Part shown: positions 26,725-37,788 of the stretch, in pieces
How the letters are laid out: every line of letters starts with the position of its first letter
How positions within the stretch are numbered: the first letter of the stretch is position 1
Position numbers and translations under genes: made by a program
NCBI GenBank assembly: GCA_017301975.1
Contig: JAFLEI010000032.1
Location: forward strand, 17,051 to 81,050
From: Verrucomicrobiota bacterium
Lineage (GTDB): Bacteria; Verrucomicrobiota; Verrucomicrobiia; Verrucomicrobiales; Verrucomicrobiaceae
Direction of reading: 5' to 3'
Length of the DNA: 64,000 nucleotides
Notes under the pieces: model-generated
The model's database searches: none
Seen by the model: only the letters and a program-made list of their open reading frames with translations
What the model was told of the DNA's origin: nothing

Positions 26725-26868
26725 ATGAACTACACCATCGCCGTTATTCTTCTCGTTCTGTGGCTGGTCGGCTGGCTGGGTTTTCACCTGCTCGGAGGTG
26801 TCATCCACATTCTGCTGGGTCTGGCCATCATCATGTTCTTCGTCGGCTTCTTCAAGAAATCGCCATGA
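26725..26868 (+). CDS. lmo0937-family small membrane protein
   Basis: This 47-residue protein reads MNYTIAVILLVLWLVGWLGF followed by a second hydrophobic helix and ends in GFFKKSP. This is the standard two-helix pattern of the lmo0937 family: IAVILLVLWL, then GGxIHILL. Members are abundant in stress and surface regions of diverse bacteria and have no assigned function. The first helix is followed by a short loop with a GG pair. It precedes the Cax antiporter gene by 60 bp on the same strand. Confidence 0.75.
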   Translation: MNYTIAVILLVLWLVGWLGFHLLGGVIHILLGLAIIMFFVGFFKKSP

Positions 26869-26928
26869 GCGCGGCAAGCGCCATTACCCACCTGATGCCG
26901 CAGCGGCCGGCAACGATTTTTCTAAAGC

Positions 26929-28116
26929 ATGCCTGCGCAAAACGAACACAAGGCCTGGTTTCATTCCGGCATGCTGCAGCCGCTTGACTGGCTGCTTCTG
27001 GCGGTGCCTGCGGCGTTTGCCGTGCGTTATGTCCCCGGATGGCACAACGAAACGCTGCTGTTCATCATCACAGGGCTGGCGATCATTCCGCTGGCAGGCT
27101 GGATGGGCCAGGCGACCGGGCACCTCAGCACACGTGCCGGCCCTGGCATTGGCGGATTGCTGAATGCCACGTTTGGCAATGCCGCCGAGCTGATCATCGC
27201 ACTGATGGCTCTGCACAAAGGATTGATCGGCGTGGTCAAGGCCTCCATCACCGGCTCGATCATCGGCAACATCCTTCTGGTGGTCGGAGCCTCGATGCTG
27301 GCAGGCGGGATGCGTTTTGATCAGCAGAAATTCAACAAAACGGCGGTACGCACTGCGGCCACATCCCTCAGTCTCGCGGCCATCGGGCTCATTGTGCCGA
27401 CAATCTTTCACATCTCAGCAGACCGCCGGCCCGAAGGCTGGTCACCGGAGGCAGAGCGCAGCCTTTCTCTCGCCATCGCCGTCGTGCTCTTTGTCACCTA
27501 CATTCTGTGGCTGGTCTTTTCCCTCATCACGCACAAGGGACTGTTCTCAGGCCCCACCGAGAAGGGGGAGAACGAGGCGGCGTCATGGCCCGTCTCAAAA
27601 GCCGTCACGATCCTCGCTTTGGCGACGACGCTCGTTGCGTTCATGAGCGAGTTTCTGGTCGGCTCAGTGGAGGCTGCGCGTGAAAGCCTCGGCCTCACCG
27701 AGGTGTTTGTGGGAGTCATCATTGTGGCGATCATCGGAAACGCGGCCGAACACTCCACCGCCGTGATTTCGGCTCTCAAAAACCAGATGGATCTGAGCCT
27801 GGGGATAGCCATCGGTTCGAGTCTGCAGATCGCGCTGTTCGTCACGCCAGTGCTCATCTTTGCCTCCTACCTGTTCGGCAGCCCAATGAGTCTTGAATTT
27901 TCGCTCCCCGAAACGGCATCCGTCGCGCTGGCGGTCTGGCTCGTGGTCGAGATCAGCGGCGATGGTGAATGCAACTGGCTGGAAGGTGTGCAGCTTCTTT
28001 CAGTGTATCTCATCATCGGCATTCTGTTCTTTTTTCTGCCAGAGCCGGTCCATGTGCAGAACGGAAAGTCCGACTTCGCAGCACCGGACATGAGCAAGGT
28101 TCTCAGCCAGCCCTAG
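26929..28116 (+). CDS. Calcium/proton antiporter (Cax family)
   Basis: The protein has 395 residues and about eleven membrane helices. The two inverted alpha repeats carrying the ion site are plain: GNAAELIIALMALHKG near residue 83 and GNAAEHSTAVISALKNQ near 268, each followed by a GSIIGNILL- or GSSLQIALF-type helix. These glutamates exchange Ca2+ for H+ in the Cax/YfkE branch. An acidic or hydrophilic region lies between the halves. It exports calcium and perhaps other divalent cations from the cytoplasm. It may be co-transcribed with the upstream lmo0937-type gene. Confidence 0.92.
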   Translation: MPAQNEHKAWFHSGMLQPLDWLLLAVPAAFAVRYVPGWHNETLLFIITGLAIIPLAGWMGQATGHLSTRAGPGIGGLLNATFGNAAELIIALMALHKGLIGVVKASITGSIIGNILLVVGASMLAGGMRFDQQKFNKTAVRTAATSLSLAAIGLIVPTIFHISADRRPEGWSPEAERSLSLAIAVVLFVTYILWLVFSLITHKGLFSGPTEKGENEAASWPVSKAVTILALATTLVAFMSEFLVGSVEAARESLGLTEVFVGVIIVAIIGNAAEHSTAVISALKNQMDLSLGIAIGSSLQIALFVTPVLIFASYLFGSPMSLEFSLPETASVALAVWLVVEISGDGECNWLEGVQLLSVYLIIGILFFFLPEPVHVQNGKSDFAAPDMSKVLSQP

Positions 28117-28211
28117 TCGCAGACTTCGATGGTTCCCGCCTGTGTTCATTGCGACCGTTCCCGCTGCCCCCGACGATCTAACAGGCGAAACATCTCACCT
28201 CCTGCCCTCTC

Positions 28212-28409
28212 ATGAAAACGATCACACTTCCCCTGCCCGAGTTGTTCGGAATTGCCGTCACCCGTGGGATGCTCGGGGCTGGCGTCGCGCTCCTCCTGTG
28301 CGACCACCTTGACCGGGGCCAGCGCAGAAAGCTTGGCACGGCTCTGGCGCTGATCGGCATCTTGAGCACCGCCCCGTTCGCGGCGGATGTGCTGCACCGC
28401 GCAGACTGA
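28212..28409 (+). CDS. Small hypothetical protein with one or two apolar helices
   Basis: This 65-residue protein starts MKTITLPLPELFGIAVTRGM. It has two hydrophobic stretches (MLGAGVALLLC and LGTALALIGILSTAPF) separated by the charged turn DHLDRGQRRKLG. It lies 95 bp after the antiporter gene on the same strand. The pattern resembles small membrane proteins found as orphan genes in many proteobacteria. It has no cofactor or catalytic motif. Function unknown. Confidence 0.55.
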   Translation: MKTITLPLPELFGIAVTRGMLGAGVALLLCDHLDRGQRRKLGTALALIGILSTAPFAADVLHRAD

Positions 28410-28608
28410 CTGCTGCGGTCGCCCCGACATCGGCTCAGCGCCTCGGCATCGATCCCCTAGGACCGGCTTTCGGCGCTGCACCTAGTCATTCCCGGTGCGA
28501 TTTCTTAGACCCAGAAGCCCCGCCAATCACGATACAGGGGTTGAAGTTTCGGCCGTGATCGGTCGCGATGGCCTCTTTGCCGCTTGGTAACGACTTCAAC
28601 TCCCGTCG

Positions 28609-29234
28609 ATGTCTCAACTCTTCCCGCGATCTGCCAATACGCTGGGGCGCATGGCGCTTCCTGCCTTGGTGCTTGGTGTCGCGGCGCTGGCATGGGCCGC
28701 GCATGCAGCGCTGTTCTCCCCCTATGCGACGGTGGTGGGTGTCCCGGTTGATCAGCCTGTACCGTTCAGCCATCAGCATCATGTGGGCGAACTGGGAATC
28801 GACTGCCGCTACTGCCATGGCGGCGTTGAGACCTCCGGTTTCGCCGGGTTTCCTGCCACCGAAACGTGCATGACCTGCCACTCGCAGATCTGGCGTGATG
28901 CACCGATGCTGGAACCCGTGCGGCAGAGCTGGGCGACCGGAAAACCGCTGCGCTGGAAGCGGGTCAATGATCTGCCGGATTATGTGTACTTTGATCACAG
29001 CATCCATGTCCAGAAGGGCGTGGCCTGTGTCTCCTGCCATGGCCGGGTGGACCAGATGCCGCTGACTGCCAAAGCCCACGACCTCCATATGCGCTGGTGC
29101 CTGGACTGCCACCGCACGCCGGATCATCGGACCCAGCCTTCGGATCAAGTTTTTGTCATGTCAGATCCTCCTCCCGCGAAGCAGGCGCCCACGGCGCACG
29201 GCACCCGGATGGAGGACTGCTCCCTGTGTCACCG

Positions 29235-29238
<4 letters not shown>
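28609..29238 (+). CDS. actA: Alternative complex III subunit ActA, pentaheme cytochrome c
   Basis: ActA is the multiheme subunit of alternative complex III, a quinol oxidising complex that replaces cytochrome bc1. The 209 residues have an N-terminal membrane anchor (about 13-32) and five c-heme sites, C66-H70, C87-H91, C140-H144, C164-H168 and C204-H208. That is the five-heme count known for ActA. The periplasmic hemes carry electrons from the ActB iron-sulfur chain towards ActE and the oxidase. It is the first gene of the respiratory operon and its stop overlaps the actB start by 4 bp. About 200 bp without a gene precede it. Confidence 0.93.
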
Positions 29239-32075
<2,837 letters not shown>

Positions 32076-32077
32076 CC

Positions 32078-33412
32078 ATGGAATCGAGCGCCGCCGAGAA
32101 ATGTGATGAGATCTCCAACCGCATCAGCGGTCTGGTGCTTCGCGAGCCTTTGCGGCGCGGCTGGCTCGGAGGCTTTGCCCTGGCCTTTGCTTTCCTCATG
32201 CTCCTGAACGCGGCCATCCTCTGGCTGCTGATCCGTGGTGTTGGCGTCTGGGGTGTGAACGTTCCGGTGGCCTGGGGCTTTGCCATCGTCAATTTCGTCT
32301 GGTGGGTGGGGATCGGCCACGCAGGCACCTTCATCTCGGCCATTCTGCTGCTGCTCCACCAGCAGTGGCGCACTTCCATCAATCGTTTCACTGAGGCGAT
32401 GACGATTTTCGCGGTGGCCTGTGCCGGATTGTTTCCCCTGCTCCACCTTGGCCGGCCCTGGGTGTTCTACTTTCTCCTGCCCTACCCGGACACCATGGAT
32501 CTCTGGCCGCAGTGGCGCTCTCCGCTGGTGTGGGATGTCTTTGCCGTCACGACGTACCTCATCGTCTCGCTGCTGTTTTGGTTCATCGGCCTCATGCCTG
32601 ATCTGGCGGTGATGCGTGACCACGCGAAGCGCCTGTGGGTCCGCAGGCTCTACGGCATCGGCGCGCTTGGCTGGCGGAATTCCGCACGTCACTGGAACCG
32701 CCATGAGACCGCGTGCCTCTTGCTGGCCGGACTCGCCACACCGCTGGTGCTTTCTGTGCACAGCGTTGTCAGCCTGGACTTCTCCGTCGCGATTGTTCCC
32801 GGCTGGCATTCGACCATCTTTCCGCCCTACTTTGTGGCGGGAGCCATCTTCTCCGGCTTTGCCATGGTGCTCACACTCTTAATTCCTGTGCGTGCCATTT
32901 ATGGTCTGCGAGACGTCATCACCGAACGTCATCTGGACAATGCGGCCAAGGTGATGCTGTCCACCGGGTTGATCGTCGCACTGGGATATGCCACCGAGCA
33001 TTGGATGTCTTGGTACAGCGATGATCTCTATGAAGGATTCCTCGTCCACAATCGCATGGCGGGCGCGGCGAGCGGCGTCTGGTGGCTGGTCATGATCTGC
33101 AATGTGGGTGTGGCGCAGGCGCTCTGGTTTCGGCGGGTGCGCACCAGCCCGGTGCTGCTGTTCATCACCGCCTGCCTCATTCAAGTGGGCATGTGGTCGG
33201 AGCGTTACCTCATCGTCATCACCAGCCTGGAGCGCGACTTCCTGCCATCCTCCTGGGCTGATTTTCACGCCACCTTCTGGGACTGGGCCACGCTCGCCGG
33301 ATCCATGGGCCTGTTCTTCACGCTGCTCTTTCTCTTCATCCGCCTGCTGCCGATGATCGCCATTCATGAGATGCGCAAGGAAACCGTGCAGGAGGGTGAG
33401 CCGCAGCCATGA
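32078..33412 (+). CDS. actC: Alternative complex III subunit ActC (NrfD/PsrC-like)
   Basis: This integral membrane subunit of 444 residues has about ten helices and belongs to the NrfD/polysulfide-reductase C family. It houses one of the quinol sites and proton half-channels. A typical early helix pair is seen (FVWWVGIGHAGTFISAILLLL, about 68-88). A long cytoplasmic N-terminus begins MESSAAEKCDEIS. It starts 2 bp after actB and overlaps actD by 4 bp, so it is translated with the complex. No unusual loss of family features is seen by eye. Confidence 0.92.
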   Translation: MESSAAEKCDEISNRISGLVLREPLRRGWLGGFALAFAFLMLLNAAILWLLIRGVGVWGVNVPVAWGFAIVNFVWWVGIGHAGTFISAILLLLHQQWRTSINRFTEAMTIFAVACAGLFPLLHLGRPWVFYFLLPYPDTMDLWPQWRSPLVWDVFAVTTYLIVSLLFWFIGLMPDLAVMRDHAKRLWVRRLYGIGALGWRNSARHWNRHETACLLLAGLATPLVLSVHSVVSLDFSVAIVPGWHSTIFPPYFVAGAIFSGFAMVLTLLIPVRAIYGLRDVITERHLDNAAKVMLSTGLIVALGYATEHWMSWYSDDLYEGFLVHNRMAGAASGVWWLVMICNVGVAQALWFRRVRTSPVLLFITACLIQVGMWSERYLIVITSLERDFLPSSWADFHATFWDWATLAGSMGLFFTLLFLFIRLLPMIAIHEMRKETVQEGEPQP

Positions 33413-33954
33413 AATCTCCGGTGCAGCCATCGCTCTATGGCCTCGTGGCCGAATTCGTCGAACCCAAGGACTTGCTGGCGGCTGTGAACGAGGCCCGAAA
33501 CGCCAGCTATAGCCACATGGATGCCTACACGCCGTATCCCGTGGAGGGGCTTGCTGAAAAGCTCGGTATGCGGTCCAACGCCGTACCGCTCATCACCCTG
33601 CTCTGTGGCATCGCCGGCGGCACCATCGCCTATGGGATGCAATACTACTCAGCCGTGATCGACTACCCGCTTAATGTTGGCGGCCGCCCGCTGCATTCAT
33701 GGCCGGCCTTTGTGCCCATCCTGTTTGAGCTCACCATTCTTGGCGCGGCCATCGGAGCCGTCTTTTCCATGATCTTTTTGAATGGCCTGCCGCGCCTGCA
33801 TCATCCCATCTTCGAAACTCCCTTTTTCACCGCGCGCAATGCCTCACGCTTCTATCTTTGCATCGAAGCATGCGACCCCCAGTTTGATGAGTCCAAAACC
33901 CGCGCCCTGCTGGAGAAACAATCCCCCGCCATCATCTGGGAGGTGCGCTCATGA
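33409..33954 (+). CDS. actD: Alternative complex III subunit ActD (DUF3341)
   Basis: This 181-residue subunit has a soluble N-terminal region (about 1-55, with the typical YGLVAEFVEPKDLLAAVNEAR start) and two membrane helices near 58-80 and 98-122. It matches the DUF3341 family, ActD of alternative complex III, which packs beside ActC and has no cofactor. The characteristic DAYTPYPVEGL segment is near residue 38. It overlaps actC and actE by 4 bp each. Confidence 0.92.
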   Translation: MKSPVQPSLYGLVAEFVEPKDLLAAVNEARNASYSHMDAYTPYPVEGLAEKLGMRSNAVPLITLLCGIAGGTIAYGMQYYSAVIDYPLNVGGRPLHSWPAFVPILFELTILGAAIGAVFSMIFLNGLPRLHHPIFETPFFTARNASRFYLCIEACDPQFDESKTRALLEKQSPAIIWEVRS

Positions 33955-34541
33955 GGCAAGTCGCGCGCATTCTCCGGGTGGTGTTCTTCATGGCATCGCT
34001 CATGGTGTTTCCATGCTGCCGCCGCGATCTCGCTGACCAGCAGCACCATGAGCCCATGGAGGCGAGTTCTGTCTTCCCGGATGGCTCGGCGTCCCGGACT
34101 CCGCCGGAGCACACTCTCGCGCGCGGACAGCTCCATGAGGATGTACTTTTTTACCAGGGCAAAATGGGGGGCGACCATGCCGCCGTTTTCCCCGCGCCAG
34201 TGACCCGTGCGCAGCTTGAGCGCGGGCGCGAACGCTATGACATCTTCTGCTCCGTTTGTCACGGCAGTGCAGGCGTTGGAGATGGAATCGTTGTGCAGCG
34301 CGGTTTTCCACCACCACCCTCCTTGCATCTCGACCGGCTGCGTGACGCGCCCCCGGGCTATTTCTTTGAAGTGATCACTCAAGGGCGCGGGCTCATGTAT
34401 CCCTATGGCTCGCGCGTGGAGGCTGCGGATCGCTGGGCCATCATCGCCTACATTCGGGCGCTGCAGCTCAGCCGTCACGCCACACTCGCAGACCTGAATG
34501 CGGAGCAGCGCAAAAAACTGGAGGACAGCGCCCATGAATGA
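33951..34541 (+). CDS. actE: Alternative complex III subunit ActE, monoheme cytochrome c lipoprotein
   Basis: The protein has 196 residues. A signal ending in MVFPC (cysteine at 22, with a second cysteine at 23) indicates a lipoprotein, as known for ActE. One c-heme site is present, C100-SVC-H104 (CSVCHGSAGVGDG). A methionine for the axial ligand is likely in GRGLMYPYGSR near 150. It passes electrons from ActA to the terminal oxidase, here encoded in the same operon. It overlaps actD by 4 bp and actF by 8 bp. Confidence 0.92.
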   Translation: MRQVARILRVVFFMASLMVFPCCRRDLADQQHHEPMEASSVFPDGSASRTPPEHTLARGQLHEDVLFYQGKMGGDHAAVFPAPVTRAQLERGRERYDIFCSVCHGSAGVGDGIVVQRGFPPPPSLHLDRLRDAPPGYFFEVITQGRGLMYPYGSRVEAADRWAIIAYIRALQLSRHATLADLNAEQRKKLEDSAHE

Positions 34542-35661
34542 AGTCCCCATGAGCACCCAGATCCAGCATTGGCAGCGCATCGCCTGGTGCTGCTGCACCT
34601 CAGGCTTCGCGGTCCTCATGATTGTCTTCTTTATTGAGCGCCCGCGCGTCATGGAGTCCTACTGGATTGCGTGGATTTTTTGGGCCGGTGTGAGCTTTGG
34701 GTCCTTGCTCATTCTCATGATGCACAATCTCACCGGAGGCGCGTGGGGCATCGCCGCCAGACCCGTGGCGGAAGCCGCGGCCATGACGCTGCCATTGATG
34801 GCACTGATGTTTCTGCCCGCGCTGCCCCTGCTTGGCGATCTTTTTCCATGGGCAAAACCCGGGACCGTCATCGGACCTCACAAGCAGGTCTACCTGACAC
34901 CCACATGGTTCGGCATTCGCGGCGTCACCACCCTAGCCGTCCTCAGTGGCTTCACGATCTTGCTGGGTCTCTGGCAGCGCCACGCGCCCTTTCGCAGACC
35001 CTCATCCCAATCCGCCGGCCTGGGAGCAACGGCACTGGTCACCTACCTCGGCATGATGCTCTTTGTTTCCACCGACTGGGTGTCCTCTCTCAACCCCGGC
35101 TGGTTCTCCACCATGTTTGTGGTCATTTTCGCCGTCGATCATTTCCTGTCCGCGCTGGCATTCACAGTCTTCATCGTCACCAAGTTTCAACGTACCTCGG
35201 CCGAGGTGGAGCAGTTGCACGATCTTGGCACCCTGCTTTTCACCTTCGTATTCTTCTGGGCTTATGTGACGTTTTCACAGTTCCTCATCATCTGGTCGGG
35301 CAATCTGCCGCGTGAAATCAGCTGGTATCTTCAGCGCAGCAGCGGCGGCTGGCCCTACGTGACCATCCTGCTGGCGGTGGTCCAGTTTGGTGTGCCGTTT
35401 GTGCTGCTGCTCTCCCGTGCGGCCAAACGCAGCGCGGTCGTTCTCGGGCCGGTGGCCCTGCTTATTTTTTGCGCCAATGCCATGCACACCTGGTGGCTCA
35501 TCGCTCCCTCCGTTCAAACGAAGGGCATGCGTGTTCCCTACGCGGAGCTCGCGGCCCTCATCGGCATGGGCGGGCTCTGGACGGCCATCTTCCTCGGCTT
35601 TTTCAAATCACAACGACCGCTTCAGGTCAACGCGGCGGAGACGGAGGTGGCCTATGAATGA
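34534..35661 (+). CDS. actF: Alternative complex III subunit ActF
   Basis: From the ATG at 34534 (MNEVPMSTQIQHWQR) the protein has 375 residues and about ten helices. It resembles ActC at low level and belongs to the ActF branch of the NrfD-related family. ActF lies beside ActC and ActD in the membrane and is thought to take part in proton movement or quinol binding. An in-frame ATG 12 codons earlier lies in actE and is not favoured. It overlaps actE by 8 bp and the following small gene by 8 bp. Confidence 0.9.
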   Translation: MNEVPMSTQIQHWQRIAWCCCTSGFAVLMIVFFIERPRVMESYWIAWIFWAGVSFGSLLILMMHNLTGGAWGIAARPVAEAAAMTLPLMALMFLPALPLLGDLFPWAKPGTVIGPHKQVYLTPTWFGIRGVTTLAVLSGFTILLGLWQRHAPFRRPSSQSAGLGATALVTYLGMMLFVSTDWVSSLNPGWFSTMFVVIFAVDHFLSALAFTVFIVTKFQRTSAEVEQLHDLGTLLFTFVFFWAYVTFSQFLIIWSGNLPREISWYLQRSSGGWPYVTILLAVVQFGVPFVLLLSRAAKRSAVVLGPVALLIFCANAMHTWWLIAPSVQTKGMRVPYAELAALIGMGGLWTAIFLGFFKSQRPLQVNAAETEVAYE

Positions 35662-36025
35662 CTCCACAGGCTATGAGCGCCGCGATCTCAATGTCCGCGC
35701 AGTCGCGTGGTTCATGGCCGGGCTCGCTTTGATCTTGACCGGCATCTTTGTCGGCCTGCATTATTTCCAGTCCTTTTTAAATGACGGCAGACCACAAGCC
35801 GCAGCTCCCATTTCCAATACCGCCCCTGCCCCACGTCTTCAATCCAATCCTCGAATGGACCTCAAGGCCTGGCGCTCAGCTCAAGAGGCGGAGCTGAACC
35901 GCTATCGGTGGGTGGACCGTCAGGCAGGCATCGTTGAAATTCCGATCGAGCAGGCCATGGAACTCACCCTTCAGCGCGGCCTGCCTGCACGCCAGCCAAA
36001 CGCAAGCCAGGGAGGACCGCCATGA
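35654..36025 (+). CDS. Small membrane-anchored protein of the ACIII/caa3 operon
   Basis: This 123-residue protein starts at the ATG overlapping the actF stop by 8 bp (MNDSTGYERRDLNVRAVAWF). It has one helix at about 15-38 followed by a periplasmic part. A conserved-looking block follows near 70-115 (MDLKAWRSAQEAELNRYRWV, then GIVEIPIEQAMELTLQRGLPA). I recall similar small proteins between actF and SCO genes in other ACIII operons, but no role is known. An assembly or supercomplex-linking subunit between ACIII and the oxidase fits the position. Its stop overlaps the next gene by 4 bp. Confidence 0.82.
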   Translation: MNDSTGYERRDLNVRAVAWFMAGLALILTGIFVGLHYFQSFLNDGRPQAAAPISNTAPAPRLQSNPRMDLKAWRSAQEAELNRYRWVDRQAGIVEIPIEQAMELTLQRGLPARQPNASQGGPP

Positions 36026-37788
36026 ATGCGATGCTGCGTCCGCTCATGATGGCGATTTTCATGTTTCCCTTCAGCATCGCATGGGGACAGGAGGTGACCA
36101 AGGAACAACTGGGGCACGTCAGCTTTGAGCAGAATCTCAAGGAGCGCGTTCCCTTGAATGCCACCTTTCGCGATGAATCGGGTAAACCTGTGAGGCTGGG
36201 TGCTTTTTTCGGAGCGCGGCCCGTCGTCCTTGTCCCGGCCTACTACCGCTGTCCCAATCTCTGCACCGTGGTTATCAATGCCATGCTCGAAAGCGTGCGC
36301 AATCTGCGACAGAATGCCGGACGTGATTTTGAGATCGTGATTGTCAGCATTGATCCGCAGGAAGACGCCGCCCTCGCCCAGGCCAAGAAACAAACGTATG
36401 TGACCCGCTACGGCCGTCCGGGATCGCAGCAGGGATGGCATTTCCTCACCGGGGACAAGTCGTCCATCGAGCAGCTCTGCAGGGCTGTGGGTTATCACTA
36501 CGTCTATGATCCCGTGAGCAAGCAATACGCCCACCCCAGTGGAGTCGTGATTCTCACGCCGGAGGGAGTCATCTCGCGCTACTTTCTCGGCATCGAGTAT
36601 CCGCCCAAAGAATTCAATCAGGCGCTGGTGGCAGCATCCCAAAACAAGACAGGCACACTGGCAGAGCGGCTGCTGCTTCTCTGCTTTCACTACGATCCGA
36701 ACACAGGTCGTTACACCCTGATCATCAGGCGGGCGCTGCAGATCGGCGGCATCGGCACCATCGCTGCCGTCGTGGGGATGATCTTCGCCTTAGGCCGAAA
36801 GAGAAGCAACGCCGATGCCCGTCCCCCGAATGCACCTTCCGCGCTGACAGCTCTGCCGTTTTTGCCCGAGCCTGCCTCAAACTTCGCGGGCTCCGTCGAT
36901 GAAATCTTTTGGACGATGACGCTGGCATGCGGGGCGGTGGCGCTGGCTCTTTTTGTCACCATCACCTTTTTCTGCATTCGCTATCGGGCGGGCTCACTCG
37001 CAAAAAGACCGCCCGCAAAAAGGAGCGGCGTTCTTCTGGAGGTGATTTGGTCGAGCCTCACCCTCATCGCCTTCACCGCCATCTTCATCTGGGCCGCGCT
37101 GGTGTATTTCCGCATGTCCAGCCCCCCTGCCAATGCGGCGGAAATCTACGTCGTGGGCAAGCAATGGATGTGGAAGATCCAGCATCCCAATGGCCGCAGT
37201 GAAATCAATGAGCTGCATCTGCTGGTCGATCAGCCGGTGAAACTCATCATGACCTCCCAGGATGTGATTCATGATTTCTATGTGCCAGCCTTCCACACCA
37301 AACAGGATGTGCTGCCGGACCGCTACACCACCGAATGGTTCATCCCCAGACGACCCGGCAAATACCATCTCTTTTGCGCGGAGTACTGCGGTGGCGACCA
37401 TTCTCAAATGGGCGGGTGGGTTTACGTGCAGCAACCCGCCGAGCATGCCCGCTGGATGGAGGGACTGGCGGGCGGGGAATCCCTCGCGCAGGCAGGGGCG
37501 AGGCTCTTTGTCGCACGGGGTTGCAGCGGCTGCCACTCGCCCCAGTCCACCGTGCGCTCTCCCCTGCTCACGGGCATCTACCGGCATCCCGTCGCTTTGA
37601 GTGACGGCACCACGGTCATCGCCGACGAACAGTACCTGCATGATTCAATCCTGCTGCCCAACAAACAAATCACCGCCGGCTATGAACCCAAGATGCCCAC
37701 CTTTCAGGGTCAAATCTCCGAGGAGGAGATCATGCAACTGATCGCCTACATTAAAACTCTCAGCCAGGAACAAGGAGGCACCCGATGA
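36022..37788 (+). CDS. ctaC: SCO copper chaperone-CoxB-cytochrome c fusion (caa3 subunit II)
   Basis: This is one 588-residue frame with three modules. Residues 1-22 are a signal. Residues ~25-210 are a SCO1/SenC thioredoxin-like domain with the copper ligands C77-PNL-C81 and H171. A membrane helix at 236-258 and a linker follow. Residues ~290-470 are oxidase subunit II, with two helices (about 296-319 and 341-362) and a full CuA site: H417, C452-AEY-C456, H460 and M463. Residues ~485-588 are a c-type cytochrome with C501-SGC-H505 and probable axial M558. Normally SCO is a separate protein that inserts copper into CuA. Here chaperone and client are joined. It overlaps both neighbours by 4 bp, and there is no internal stop or frameshift. 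Confidence 0.93.
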   Translation: MNAMLRPLMMAIFMFPFSIAWGQEVTKEQLGHVSFEQNLKERVPLNATFRDESGKPVRLGAFFGARPVVLVPAYYRCPNLCTVVINAMLESVRNLRQNAGRDFEIVIVSIDPQEDAALAQAKKQTYVTRYGRPGSQQGWHFLTGDKSSIEQLCRAVGYHYVYDPVSKQYAHPSGVVILTPEGVISRYFLGIEYPPKEFNQALVAASQNKTGTLAERLLLLCFHYDPNTGRYTLIIRRALQIGGIGTIAAVVGMIFALGRKRSNADARPPNAPSALTALPFLPEPASNFAGSVDEIFWTMTLACGAVALALFVTITFFCIRYRAGSLAKRPPAKRSGVLLEVIWSSLTLIAFTAIFIWAALVYFRMSSPPANAAEIYVVGKQWMWKIQHPNGRSEINELHLLVDQPVKLIMTSQDVIHDFYVPAFHTKQDVLPDRYTTEWFIPRRPGKYHLFCAEYCGGDHSQMGGWVYVQQPAEHARWMEGLAGGESLAQAGARLFVARGCSGCHSPQSTVRSPLLTGIYRHPVALSDGTTVIADEQYLHDSILLPNKQITAGYEPKMPTFQGQISEEEIMQLIAYIKTLSQEQGGTR

